Below, one piece after another: positions 1 to 6,537 of a stretch of 7,011 nucleotides of DNA. The stretch is from an uncultured Pseudorhodobacter sp. (GTDB taxonomy: Bacteria > Pseudomonadota > Alphaproteobacteria > Rhodobacterales > Rhodobacteraceae). The number at the start of each line of letters is the position of its first letter. Position 1 is the stretch's first letter. The DNA lies in assembly GCA_937910975.1 (NCBI GenBank), contig CALEMZ010000122.1:1-7011 (forward strand), written 5' to 3'. The notes under the pieces were generated by a model, which saw only the letters and a program-made list of their open reading frames with translations, searched no databases and was not told the origin of the DNA. The position numbers were made by a program, and so were the translations under genes.

Positions 1-186
1 CGGAGCCATGCCGCCCGTGACGATCAGGGCAACCCCCCCGCGTGCGCGTGTCGCATAAAACTCCGCTACTCGGTTCCAATCCCCGGACTCCTCCAGGCCG
101 GTGTGCATGGACCCCATCAGCACCCGGTTTGGCAGGGTCACAAACCCCAGATCAAGCGGCTCAAGAAGATGTGGATACTGCGTCAT
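1..186 (-). CDS. fadH: NADPH-dependent 2,4-dienoyl-CoA reductase (FadH-type), N-terminal part, cut by window edge
   Basis: Sixty-two codons are visible, starting at ATG 186-184 and running off the left edge. The translation starts MTQYPHLLEPLDLG, continues with the segment LPNRVLMGSMHTGLEE and reaches ARGGVALIVTGG. This is the characteristic N-terminus of the FadH / old-yellow-enzyme-like FMN TIM barrel. The family reduces 2,4-dienoyl-CoA esters with NADPH during beta-oxidation of unsaturated fatty acids, in the cytoplasm; it carries FMN, FAD and a 4Fe-4S cluster, whose domains would lie outside the window. A GGAG sits just upstream of the ATG and supports this start. Other flavin oxidoreductases of the same fold (for example trimethylamine dehydrogenase relatives) share the barrel, but the GSMHTGLEE segment is most typical of FadH. 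The family assignment is recognition from memory, and only about a tenth of the protein is seen. Confidence 0.85.
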   Translation of the reverse strand, partial: MTQYPHLLEPLDLGFVTLPNRVLMGSMHTGLEESGDWNRVAEFYATRARGGVALIVTGGMAP

Positions 187-310
187 GGTGGACTCCGTGA
201 TTTACCCCGGACCATGCCGCAGATAAGCTGGGCTGTCACCCTCAACGCCACGTCACGTCACAGGCGCGGAAACCAAGCCCCGCTTACGCCCGGCCCCGGC
301 TTTCTTTTCG

Positions 311-367
311 GCAAAAATATCCCGGGGGTGAATGGGCCGTAAGGCCCAGAGGGGGCAGCGCCCCCTT
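311..367 (-). terminator. Double-hairpin terminator / Rhodobacteraceae-type intergenic palindromic element
   Basis: This lies ten bases past the stop of the gene that ends at 377 and is read on the minus strand. The first hairpin is GGGGGC/GCCCCC (360-365 with 351-356, 3-nt loop 357-359), extended by an A-T pair. The second hairpin is GGGCC/GGCCC (343-347 with 334-338, 4-nt loop). Next comes CCCCCGGGATATTTTTGCC, whose T run follows the CCCGGG palindrome at 321-326. The position after a gene end, the GC stems and the T run fit a rho-independent terminator for the minus-strand operon. From memory, very similar GC-stem plus CCCGGGATATTTTTG blocks recur after genes in many Rhodobacteraceae genomes, so it may also be a dispersed repeat. 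Only one copy is present in this window. Confidence 0.6.
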
Positions 368-376
368 GCCCCGATC

Positions 377-751
377 TCAGCCCACGGTTTCCAAACAATG
401 CCGCCGAAACGCCCGTTTGAGCATATCCAGCTCGGCGCGCAGCAGGTCCATCTCGGCGCGCACATCATCTTCCATCGCAACCCCGGTGATGATGGTGAAA
501 TGGCCCAACTTATCCCCGCTCACCGCATCGCGGATCAAGAAGGTTTGCACCCCTTCGGACAATACTTCCACCGGAATTGGAACGCGCACGGCCCAATCAC
601 CAAGGCGGTCGGGTATTTCGGTGATACTCATCCCTGCAACCGGCGCTTCCAGATGCAACACCTCCAGCAAGGGCTGGCCACCGGCCCCGCTGAGCACCCC
701 TTCCCAAACGCCTGCGCGCAACCGCGTCTTGATAAGCTTGGCTTCACCCAT
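377..751 (-). CDS. Small hypothetical protein, second gene of the DUF6478-like operon
   Basis: This 124-residue protein matches no family that I recognise. Residues 1-92 look like a compact beta-rich domain with alternating hydrophobic residues (LLEVLHLEAP, WAVRVPIPVEVL, FLIRD, HFTIITGV). Residues 93-118 form a charged amphipathic helix (EDDVRAEMDLLRAELDMLKR) with a coiled-coil-like pattern, which could mediate oligomerisation. There is no signal peptide or membrane segment, so it is probably cytoplasmic. The gene starts 24 nt after the stop of the upstream gene on the same strand and is followed by the terminator element at 311-367, so the two genes probably share one transcript. A weak AGGA lies about 12 nt before the ATG. 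The function is unknown; coupling with the upstream gene is inference from spacing. Confidence 0.75.
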   Translation of the reverse strand: MGEAKLIKTRLRAGVWEGVLSGAGGQPLLEVLHLEAPVAGMSITEIPDRLGDWAVRVPIPVEVLSEGVQTFLIRDAVSGDKLGHFTIITGVAMEDDVRAEMDLLRAELDMLKRAFRRHCLETVG

Positions 752-775
752 GTCGCTGCCCCAATCCTGTCGTCA

Positions 776-1549
776 TCACAAGTCGGCCCTTGGCCTGCGT
801 GAGAAGGTCACATCCCGCAAAATGATCTGGTTCATCTCTGGCCCTTCAAAGATCAGATCGACCCAAATCCGCTCCACCCGCTTTTCGTTCATTTTAGTAT
901 AGGCAAGGTCAAATTCCACCTTTACCTCTTCTTCATTCAGCGGCAATTCCCGAACAATCTGTTCGACATTGGGGCCGTGCTTGATGTTCAGCCGCGCAAA
1001 AATCTCCAGCGACTTTTCCATCTCTACAATCGCATCCAGACGGATCAAATGCGTCAACAACAGGCCTTCTACCGCATCTTCGGGCAGTTCCAGTACCAGC
1101 GACAGGAACGACCCGTCAAAACGAAACACATCCATCCTTACACCAAAGGGGGCGAGATCGGATTCGCGGGTGTTGCGGATCTGGCGCAGGGTCAATTCAC
1201 TGCTGCGGCAATCGTGAAACACGGTCGCCCCGTCGCAAATCATCGTCTTGTTCAACACGCTGGAAAAACCGGGCACAGGGATCGGCCCTTTCCATAGGGT
1301 GGGCCGCCAGGCCCAATCAGTACCCATCGGCTTGCGGATCGCGTTGGAGCCGATGACCGGCAGCGCCAGCTGATGCTCGGCCGAATGGATCACCCGATCC
1401 AAATTCCGACGCAAGGAAAGCGCCTGCCCACGGTAACGCCGCAAGCTCTCCAGGTCCAAACCGCCCGCAAGATCAGCAAGCTTACGCCAGCGCCGCAGCA
1501 AGCTGCGATGCATCAGCTTGTCGATCAGACGAACCCCTAGTTTTACCAT
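776..1549 (-). CDS. DUF6478-like family protein, function unknown
   Basis: This is a 257-residue soluble protein with no signal peptide or membrane segment. A basic helical N-terminus (KLMHRSLLRRWRKLADLAG, about residues 11-29) and a second helix (about 34-57) precede a mixed alpha/beta body. That body carries W-rich GTDWAWRPTLWKGPIPVPG (76-94), a segment around FHDCRSSELTLRQ (111-123) and a C-terminal strand pair around RIWVDLIFEGP and IILRDVTFSRRPR. It resembles the DUF6478 proteins of Rhodobacteraceae; this recognition is from memory and no function is known to me. The start at ATG 1549-1547 is preferred. The frame extends to a TTG at 1579-1577 directly after a stop codon, but no ribosome binding site precedes the TTG, while a weak AAAGAG lies before the ATG. 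About 137 nt separate it from the lipoprotein gene upstream, so it probably has its own promoter. Confidence 0.8.
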   Translation of the reverse strand: MVKLGVRLIDKLMHRSLLRRWRKLADLAGGLDLESLRRYRGQALSLRRNLDRVIHSAEHQLALPVIGSNAIRKPMGTDWAWRPTLWKGPIPVPGFSSVLNKTMICDGATVFHDCRSSELTLRQIRNTRESDLAPFGVRMDVFRFDGSFLSLVLELPEDAVEGLLLTHLIRLDAIVEMEKSLEIFARLNIKHGPNVEQIVRELPLNEEEVKVEFDLAYTKMNEKRVERIWVDLIFEGPEMNQIILRDVTFSRRPRADL

Positions 1550-1686
1550 TCGCGCTTCTGTCTCTTTGGTTAAGGCCAATCAAATTGTTGACCATATGGA
1601 AACTATTCCTTTTATTTACGCAAACTCGTTAAGACTCCAGCCAAAGCGTAGCGGTTAACAAAAAAATAGCACTGCAAGCCTGAATC

Positions 1687-2289
1687 TTACGGGAGATTTG
1701 CGCCGCGCATGGCCCGTACAAAGCGCCCGATCAGCCGCTGGCCTTCAGTTATGGACATTGCCTCTCCGTGCCGCGGTCGCACCGACAAGGTAATCAAACG
1801 GCCATCGATCTGCATCAACGCCCGCCATGAATCACCTGAACGGCCATTGCTTTCGCGGGTTAGGCGCAACACTACGGCACCCGAAACATCCGTCACCTCA
1901 TGCACACTGATCAGGTCGCGATTGCCCGCACCGCGCAGAGCGCTTTGTCCCTCAACTGTCTCAAAATATGGACGCAACACCGATGCGGCCAGGCTGATCC
2001 CTTCGGAACTGCCCGCCTCGCCAATGGTTGTTGCCAGAATCGGCCCCGGCATCCCGCTGCACGGTGCAAGAGCGGCAAACTCCGCCTCTCCGACGCGCTG
2101 GCGCGAGTCTTGAACCGGGCAAAACCCCGAGGGCCCGGTTACCTTTAGCCCGGCCAAAATAATGGAGGCGGGCGGCTCACCTTGTCCGCCTCCATTATCA
2201 TTGGACGTCAGCCCCGTCCCTATATCGGACACAACGCAACCCGATAGCAGGAACGAGGCAAGAACCGCTTTACTGATCCATGTAGACAT
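1687..2289 (-). CDS. Putative lipoprotein, function unknown
   Basis: This is a 200-residue protein. Residues 1-18 form a lipoprotein signal peptide: MSTWISK, then a hydrophobic AVLASFLL and the lipobox LSGC, with Cys18 as the likely lipidated residue. A flexible Gly/Asn-rich linker (about 24-40) follows, then a periplasmic domain with two cysteines (Cys57 in GFCPVQ and Cys77 in APCSG) that could form a disulfide, and a C-terminal strand-rich part ending in an arginine-rich helix (GQRLIGRFVRAMRG). I recognise no catalytic motif or named family. The start is fixed by the signal peptide and by an AGAAGAG ribosome binding site four bases upstream. The frame continues further upstream inside ilvD, but that extension would bury the signal peptide. 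The gene overlaps the end of ilvD by 20 nt, so it is probably translated from the ilvD transcript. Confidence 0.8.
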   Translation of the reverse strand: MSTWISKAVLASFLLSGCVVSDIGTGLTSNDNGGGQGEPPASIILAGLKVTGPSGFCPVQDSRQRVGEAEFAALAPCSGMPGPILATTIGEAGSSEGISLAASVLRPYFETVEGQSALRGAGNRDLISVHEVTDVSGAVVLRLTRESNGRSGDSWRALMQIDGRLITLSVRPRHGEAMSITEGQRLIGRFVRAMRGANLP

Positions 2290-4003
2290 GGCGCTCTTCT
2301 CGCGCGCCGGGATGGGTAACCGCGCCAAGGCGCGCGCCACCGACCAGTCGGGAATATTTCCACAAAGCGCCGCTATCATATTCGGTCTGGCGCGGGCCTT
2401 TCCAGTTGGCTTTGCGATCCGCCAGCTCTTCATCACTCAGCGCAACGGAAAGCTCGCCCGTGATTGCATTGAGCGTGATCACGTCGCCGTTTTGCAGCAG
2501 TGCGATTGGCCCACAATGCGCGGCCTCAGGGCCAACATGGCCCACGCAGAACCCGCGCGTCGCACCCGAGAAACGGCCATCTGTGATTAGCGCCACTTTC
2601 TTGCCCATGCCCTGGCCCGACAAAGCCGCCGTGGTTGAAAGCATCTCGCGCATACCGGGGCCTCCGGACGGGCCTTCGTTGCGGATGACGAGAACCTCGC
2701 CCTGCTCATACTGGCGCGCCTTCACGGCCTCAAACGCGTCTTCCTCGCATTCAAACACACGCGCCGGACCGATAAAGACCTGCTCTTCTTGGGTCATGCC
2801 CGCGACCTTCACAATCGCACCTTCGGGGGCCAGATTGCCCTTGAGGCCAACAACGCCCCCCGTTTTGGTGATCGGTGTCGAAACGGGATGAATCACGCGG
2901 CCATCAGCCTCACCCTGAATAAGGTCCAATTCCTCGCCCATCGAGCGGCCAGAGACGGTCATGCAATCCTCATGAAGCAGCCCTGCCTTGCGCAGTTCTT
3001 TCATCACAATCGGTACGCCGCCTACTTCATACATGTCTTTGGCCACAAACCGGCCGCCCGGCTTCAGGTCCACGAAATAAGGCGTGTCGCGGAAAATTTC
3101 GCAGACATCAAACAGGTCGAAATCAATCCCGGCCTCATGCGCGATGGCAGGCAAATGCAGCCCTGCGTTGGTAGAGCCGCCCGTGCAAGCCACGATGCGC
3201 GCGGCGTTTTCCAGCGATTTGCGCGTCACGATATCCCGCGGGCGGATGTTTCTTTCGATCAACTTCATCACGGCGACACCCGAGGCTTCACCATATTGGT
3301 CGCGGCTCTCATACGGTGCGGGCGCACCTGAAGAGTTCAGCAGCGCAAGCCCGATTGCCTCGGATACGCAGGCCATGGTGTTGGCGGTGAACTGGCCACC
3401 ACATGCGCCCGCCGAAGGGCAGGCCACACGCTCCAGAATTTCAAGCTCGGCATCCGTCATGTTGCCCGCCTGATGCTGACCCACGGCTTCAAACACGTCT
3501 TGCACGGTCACATCCTTGCCGTTCAAGCGGCCCGGCAGGATAGAGCCGCCATAGATAAACACCGAAGGAGTATTGAGCCGCACCATCGCCATCATCATCC
3601 CCGGCAGGGATTTGTCGCAGCCTGCAAGGCCGACAAGCGCATCATAGCAATGGCCGCGCATCGTCAGCTCCACAGAGTCCGCAATCGCCTCGCGGGACGC
3701 CAAAGAAGAGCGCATGCCCTCATGCCCCATCGCGATGCCATCGGTTACGGTGATGGTGGTAAATTCGCGCGGAGTACCACCGCCCTTTTTCACGCCGCCC
3801 TTCACCGATTGCGCCTGACGGTTCAGCGAGATGTTGCACGGTGCCGCCTCGTTCCAGCAAGTCGCCACGCCGACCCAAGGCTGGTGGATCTCCTCTTCAG
3901 TGATCCCCATGGCATAGAAGTAAGACCGATGCGGCGCGCGCGAGGGCCCCTCGGTCACATGGCGGGACGGGAGTTTGGATTTGTCGAAACGCAGGTTGGT
4001 CAT
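2270..4003 (-). CDS. ilvD: Dihydroxy-acid dehydratase
   Basis: IlvD dehydrates 2,3-dihydroxy-isovalerate and 2,3-dihydroxy-3-methylvalerate to the 2-keto acids, the third common step of valine and isoleucine synthesis (also feeding leucine and pantothenate), in the cytoplasm. The product has 577 residues, the size of the shorter IlvD group rather than the roughly 616 of E. coli. Three candidate iron-sulfur cysteines are present: Cys56 in APCN, Cys129 in GCDKSLPG and Cys201 in GACGGQFTANTM. The family signature DGRFSGAT (475-482) carries the serine expected as catalytic base (Ser479), followed by GHVGPEA. The pattern fits the [2Fe-2S] type, by analogy only. The start at ATG 4003-4001 is supported by a perfect GGAGG seven bases upstream; an upstream in-frame ATG at 4093 would add 30 unrelated residues. 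The end overlaps a lipoprotein gene, and the promoter region is shared with a divergent gene. No attenuator-like leader peptide is evident. Confidence 0.97.
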   Translation of the reverse strand: MTNLRFDKSKLPSRHVTEGPSRAPHRSYFYAMGITEEEIHQPWVGVATCWNEAAPCNISLNRQAQSVKGGVKKGGGTPREFTTITVTDGIAMGHEGMRSSLASREAIADSVELTMRGHCYDALVGLAGCDKSLPGMMMAMVRLNTPSVFIYGGSILPGRLNGKDVTVQDVFEAVGQHQAGNMTDAELEILERVACPSAGACGGQFTANTMACVSEAIGLALLNSSGAPAPYESRDQYGEASGVAVMKLIERNIRPRDIVTRKSLENAARIVACTGGSTNAGLHLPAIAHEAGIDFDLFDVCEIFRDTPYFVDLKPGGRFVAKDMYEVGGVPIVMKELRKAGLLHEDCMTVSGRSMGEELDLIQGEADGRVIHPVSTPITKTGGVVGLKGNLAPEGAIVKVAGMTQEEQVFIGPARVFECEEDAFEAVKARQYEQGEVLVIRNEGPSGGPGMREMLSTTAALSGQGMGKKVALITDGRFSGATRGFCVGHVGPEAAHCGPIALLQNGDVITLNAITGELSVALSDEELADRKANWKGPRQTEYDSGALWKYSRLVGGARLGAVTHPGAREERHVYMDQ

Positions 4004-4010
4004 GGATGGT

Positions 4011-4015
4011 CCTCC
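4011..4015 (-). promoter_or_regulatory. Strong ribosome binding site of ilvD
   Basis: The minus strand reads GGAGG here, seven bases before ATG 4003-4001. This consensus Shine-Dalgarno fixes the ilvD start and argues against the longer frame beginning at 4093. Confidence 0.85.
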
Positions 4016-4034
4016 GAAAGATCGCTTAGCAAAG

Positions 4035-4062
4035 GGATAAAGCTGTGGCACGCAAGGGGCAA
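4035..4062 (-). promoter_or_regulatory. Possible ilvD promoter
   Basis: The minus strand has TTGCCC (4062-4057) and TTATCC (4040-4035) separated by 16 nt, a partial match to a sigma-70 promoter about 30 nt before the ilvD start. The match is weak in both boxes and was made by eye; the 116-nt divergent gap must contain an ilvD promoter unless transcription enters from elsewhere. Confidence 0.25.
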
Positions 4063-4069
4063 GACGCGA

Positions 4070-4098
4070 TTGCAAGGCGTTTGGCCTGCGCATAGGGT
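4070..4098 (+). promoter_or_regulatory. Possible promoter of the M15/M23 gene pair
   Basis: TTGCAA (4070-4075) and TAGGGT (4093-4098) are 17 nt apart on the plus strand, giving a predicted start of transcription about 15 nt before ATG 4120. The spacing is ideal, but the -10 box is poor, so this is only a candidate. Confidence 0.25.
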
Positions 4099-4119
4099 TT
4101 GGGCAACGAAAGGGTCGGA

Positions 4120-4770
4120 ATGCGCGCTGTTACCTCGCTTGATTTGCTGGAAAAGCTGGGCAAAACCCGGTTGTCGCGGCATTTCTTCGCACGAGACTTC
4201 CTCTATTCCGAGATCGGGAATTTTCACGTGATCCCGAACCTGCCTGAGGATACAGAGCTGTTCGTCGCCGCAGGGCAAGCGCTTTGCGCCCAATTGCTGG
4301 ACCCGCTGGTCGAAACCTTCGGGCCGATTGCGGTTCGTTCGGCCTATCGCAGCCCCACGGTCAATCAGTTCGGGAATGAAAATGATCTGAAATGCGCGCG
4401 GAACGCGGCGAATTATGCGGGCCATATCTGGGATCGCCGCGACGGTGCGGGGCGAATGGGGGCGTGCGTTTCGGTTGTGGTAACGTGGTTTGCGGATCAA
4501 TATAATCAGGGGCGCGACTGGCGGGATCTGGCGTGGTGGGTCCATGATCATCTGCCATATTCCGAGATGTGGTTTTTCCCCTCCAATGCCGCCTTCAACC
4601 TGACATGGCGCGAGGGGCCTGCGCGGACGATCTCGTCTTATATGGCCCCGCGTGGCAAGCTGCTTGCGGCAGGGGCCGAACCGGGGGAGGGTCTGGTCAC
4701 GCGCCGCGTCCGTTATGCCGATTTTCCGCCCTTCCGGGGCATTTCTTACCCCGCCATTCCAGCCCGCTGA
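4120..4770 (+). CDS. M15-fold (D-Ala-D-Ala carboxypeptidase-like) protein with a degenerate zinc site
   Basis: This 216-residue protein has no signal peptide. An N-terminal helical part (LEKLGKTRLSRHFFARDFLYSEI, about 10-32) is followed by a core with SAYRSPTVNQFG (74-85), the segment that precedes the metal site in peptidase M15A / YcbK-like proteins, then YAGHIWDRRD (99-108). In active M15A enzymes the zinc ligands are an H-x6-D pair and a later His. Here the spacing is H102-x5-D108, and the later position seems to read FNLTW (159-163) with no histidine. It may therefore be inactive or bind a different metal. The fold assignment comes from the SAYRSP region and is moderately secure. The start at ATG 4120 follows AAAGGGTCGGA; an in-frame TTG at 4099 is less likely. 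It is divergent from ilvD and 21 nt upstream of an M23 peptidase gene, probably one operon. Substrate unknown. Confidence 0.75.
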   Translation: MRAVTSLDLLEKLGKTRLSRHFFARDFLYSEIGNFHVIPNLPEDTELFVAAGQALCAQLLDPLVETFGPIAVRSAYRSPTVNQFGNENDLKCARNAANYAGHIWDRRDGAGRMGACVSVVVTWFADQYNQGRDWRDLAWWVHDHLPYSEMWFFPSNAAFNLTWREGPARTISSYMAPRGKLLAAGAEPGEGLVTRRVRYADFPPFRGISYPAIPAR

Positions 4771-4791
4771 GTCAAAGCCAAGGATTGAACC

Positions 4792-5682
4792 ATGCCCGAT
4801 TACGCCACCCTCGCCGCCAGCCTTTCGGGCCAGCCAGAGCTTTATTCGATGCTGTTTCGGACAGCAGCGCTGGAGGGGGCGCTGGAACTTTCGCCCCTTC
4901 TCGCGGCATGTGACAGCCGGGTTCAGGCGCGACTTGGATCGGTAGATCAGGGTTTGCTGCGGGCCATTCTGCGTGCCGGGGCGGGATTGGAAGCCGTGGC
5001 GGGCGCGGGGGCAATCGTGACCCATCTGAAATCCGCCACCCCGGCCCCGGTCTTTCGCCCCGAGATCGGCGCGGGCCCCAGCATAGCTTTGCCAACGGGT
5101 GGGCAGCGGCCCGACATGCCCGCCTTTTCGGACCGGGCATTCGATACGTGGTTCGCCGCACAGGCTGCGCCCTACGGCCTCGGTTTATATGGAGAGAACC
5201 GGACGGTCTATGCGTCCGATCAATTCGCGGACATGGCGAGCCATGAGCGGCGGACAGTACATCTGGGCATCGATATCTTTGCCCCGGCGGGGACCCCGGT
5301 TTATGCGCCCCTGGCAGGCAAGGTACGGCACCTTACCTATCAGGCGGACCCGCTGGATTATGGGAATGTCTTGATTTTGGAACATGATGACGGCCCCACC
5401 CCTTACTTCACGCTTTATGGGCATCTGGGGGGCAGCCTACCCGATTTATTGGCAGAGGGGGACCGGGTGGCGCCGGGGGATATGATCGCCCATCTGGGGG
5501 ATTGGCACGAAAACGGCGGTTGGTCCCCGCATCTGCATTTTCAGGCCATGACCTCGATGCTGGAACAGAGAGAGGGCAATTTCTTTGGCGTGGGCCATGC
5601 CAGCCTTTGGGAGGTTTGGACGCAGATATGTCCCGATCCGAACCTGATCTTGAAGCTTGATGTGACACGGTTCCAGACTTGA
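4792..5682 (+). CDS. M23-family (LytM-type) metallopeptidase without signal peptide
   Basis: This 296-residue protein has an N-terminal 150-residue region, partly helical, of no family that I recognise. A C-terminal M23 domain follows with the complete zinc and catalytic set: H157-x3-D161 in HLGIDIFAPAGTPVYAP, YGHL with His211, and HLH at 247-249 after ENGGWSP. M23 enzymes cleave glycine-containing or peptidoglycan cross-link peptides, normally outside the membrane, but no signal peptide or transmembrane segment is visible. The block from DYGNVLILEH to the ending EVWTQICPDPNLIL resembles, from memory, the M23 domain found between a phosphotransferase-like domain and a class III aminotransferase in some bacterial multidomain proteins, so the substrate may not be peptidoglycan. 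An AAGGA (4780-4784) seven bases before the ATG fixes the start. It follows the M15-fold gene by 21 nt and converges on fliP. Confidence 0.88.
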   Translation: MPDYATLAASLSGQPELYSMLFRTAALEGALELSPLLAACDSRVQARLGSVDQGLLRAILRAGAGLEAVAGAGAIVTHLKSATPAPVFRPEIGAGPSIALPTGGQRPDMPAFSDRAFDTWFAAQAAPYGLGLYGENRTVYASDQFADMASHERRTVHLGIDIFAPAGTPVYAPLAGKVRHLTYQADPLDYGNVLILEHDDGPTPYFTLYGHLGGSLPDLLAEGDRVAPGDMIAHLGDWHENGGWSPHLHFQAMTSMLEQREGNFFGVGHASLWEVWTQICPDPNLILKLDVTRFQT

Positions 5683-5783
5683 ACACTAATGTAGGCTTGC
5701 GCGGATAATTTTATAACTATTTGTTTTGGCTATATTTTCAAATCCTATACTCGGCGGCGCCTCAAATCCACGAGATAAAACGC

Positions 5784-6506
5784 CTAGAAATAACTGCGTA
5801 CTAGTGCACTGGAAACCAATGCCCATCCATCGGCTACAACAAAAAAGGCCAGTTTAAACGGCATGGACACGACCGCCGGCGGAACCATCATCATCCCCAT
5901 GGACATTAGAACGGCAGCCACAACCAGATCGATAATCAAAAAGGGAAGATAGATCAGAAACCCGATTTCAAACGCCTTTTGAATCTCTGATAGTAGAAAT
6001 GACGGTACCAGCAGCGACAATGAAGCTTCAAGCGGCGAGCTTGCTTCTCCCGGACGAAGCGCTTGCATTGTAGCGAAGGTGTCAGGATCCATCCGCGCCG
6101 CCATGAAGACCCGGAACGGGGCCATTGTGGCGGCGAAACCCTCTTCAAATCCAATCGTATTCGCACTCAAGGGTTCTATTCCCTTGAGCCAAGCCTCGGT
6201 AAACACCGGGTCCATCACATACCAAGTCAGGAAAAGCGCCAAGCTAACAATGAGCATGTTAGGCGGCGACTGCTGCAACCCGATGGCTTGGCGCAGAATC
6301 GACAACACAGTGACAATAAAGGGAAAGCAAGTGACCATGATTGCCAACCCGGGCACCAGGCTTAGCACTGTGACCAATGCCAAAAGCTGGACCGCCCGCC
6401 CCGAAAGCGATGCGCCATCGCCTAAGTCCAATGTCATTTGCTGGGAGAATGCTGGGGCGGAAAAAACCGCCAAGGCCAGAATGGCCCCAACCAGCATTTT
6501 TCTCAT
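5784..6506 (-). CDS. fliP: Flagellar type III export gate protein FliP
   Basis: FliP forms, with FliQ and FliR, the export gate of the flagellar type III secretion apparatus in the inner membrane. The protein has 240 residues, the usual size. A signal peptide (about 1-21, ending PAFSQ), as in other FliP proteins, precedes membrane segments near 40-60, 84-100, 182-201 and 213-234. Family signatures are present: FIVTVLSILRQAIGLQQSPP (63-82), SFLLSEIQKAFEIGF (169-183), the Met-rich MSMGMMMVPP (201-210) and MPFKLAFF with DGW. The start at ATG 6506-6504 is chosen because it begins the signal peptide and overlaps, as ATGA, the stop of a frame coming from upstream; the longer frame from 6644 runs antisense through flhB. 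The gene is intact, but its expected upstream partner is missing and it is convergent with the M23 gene, so its expression is uncertain. Confidence 0.95.
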   Translation of the reverse strand: MRKMLVGAILALAVFSAPAFSQQMTLDLGDGASLSGRAVQLLALVTVLSLVPGLAIMVTCFPFIVTVLSILRQAIGLQQSPPNMLIVSLALFLTWYVMDPVFTEAWLKGIEPLSANTIGFEEGFAATMAPFRVFMAARMDPDTFATMQALRPGEASSPLEASLSLLVPSFLLSEIQKAFEIGFLIYLPFLIIDLVVAAVLMSMGMMMVPPAVVSMPFKLAFFVVADGWALVSSALVRSYF

Positions 6507-6537
6507 AGCCCACCCCGCAGGTTCACAACTTCGGTCA
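6503..6537 (-). pseudogene. Possible 3' remnant of the gene upstream of fliP (fliN by synteny)
   Basis: The minus strand reads LTEVVNLRGGL and a TGA that overlaps the fliP ATG as ATGA, the usual coupling inside flagellar operons. The frame cannot be followed upstream as a gene, because the opposite strand becomes flhB at about 6537. I infer that about 11 codons remain from a gene whose 5' part has been lost. In many Rhodobacteraceae fla clusters fliN precedes fliP, so fliN is the guess; the peptide is too short to prove it. Confidence 0.35.

Noticed and set aside
332..902. Two overlapping plus-strand frames over the 124-residue gene and the end of the DUF6478-like gene
   Set aside because: They overlap each other and cross two operon-arranged minus-strand genes, with low-complexity translations.
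1550..1579. TTG start that would extend the DUF6478-like protein by 10 residues
   Set aside because: The TTG directly follows a stop codon and has no ribosome binding site; ATG 1549 is more likely, though not proven.
1580..1686. A7 run near 1661-1667 as a terminator of the lipoprotein gene
   Set aside because: The T run exists on the minus strand, but no convincing stem precedes it; no clear promoter boxes were found in this gap either.
2290..2436. N-terminal extension of the lipoprotein by 49 residues
   Set aside because: It would lie inside ilvD and place the signal peptide and lipobox in mid-protein.
3473..4231. Long plus-strand open frame (252 codons) across the 5' half of ilvD
   Set aside because: It is antisense to a certain ilvD gene, its His/Arg-rich translation resembles no family, and it runs into the M15 gene in another frame; it is a GC-driven shadow.
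4000..5025. Long minus-strand open frame (341 codons) opposite the M15 and M23 genes
   Set aside because: It is antisense to two supported genes, rich in Arg/Pro with no domain pattern, and would overlap the ilvD start region.
6438..6536. Plus-strand extension of the FlhB fragment by 33 residues
   Set aside because: This part is antisense to the fliP signal-peptide region and shows no FlhB similarity; the frame is open only by chance.
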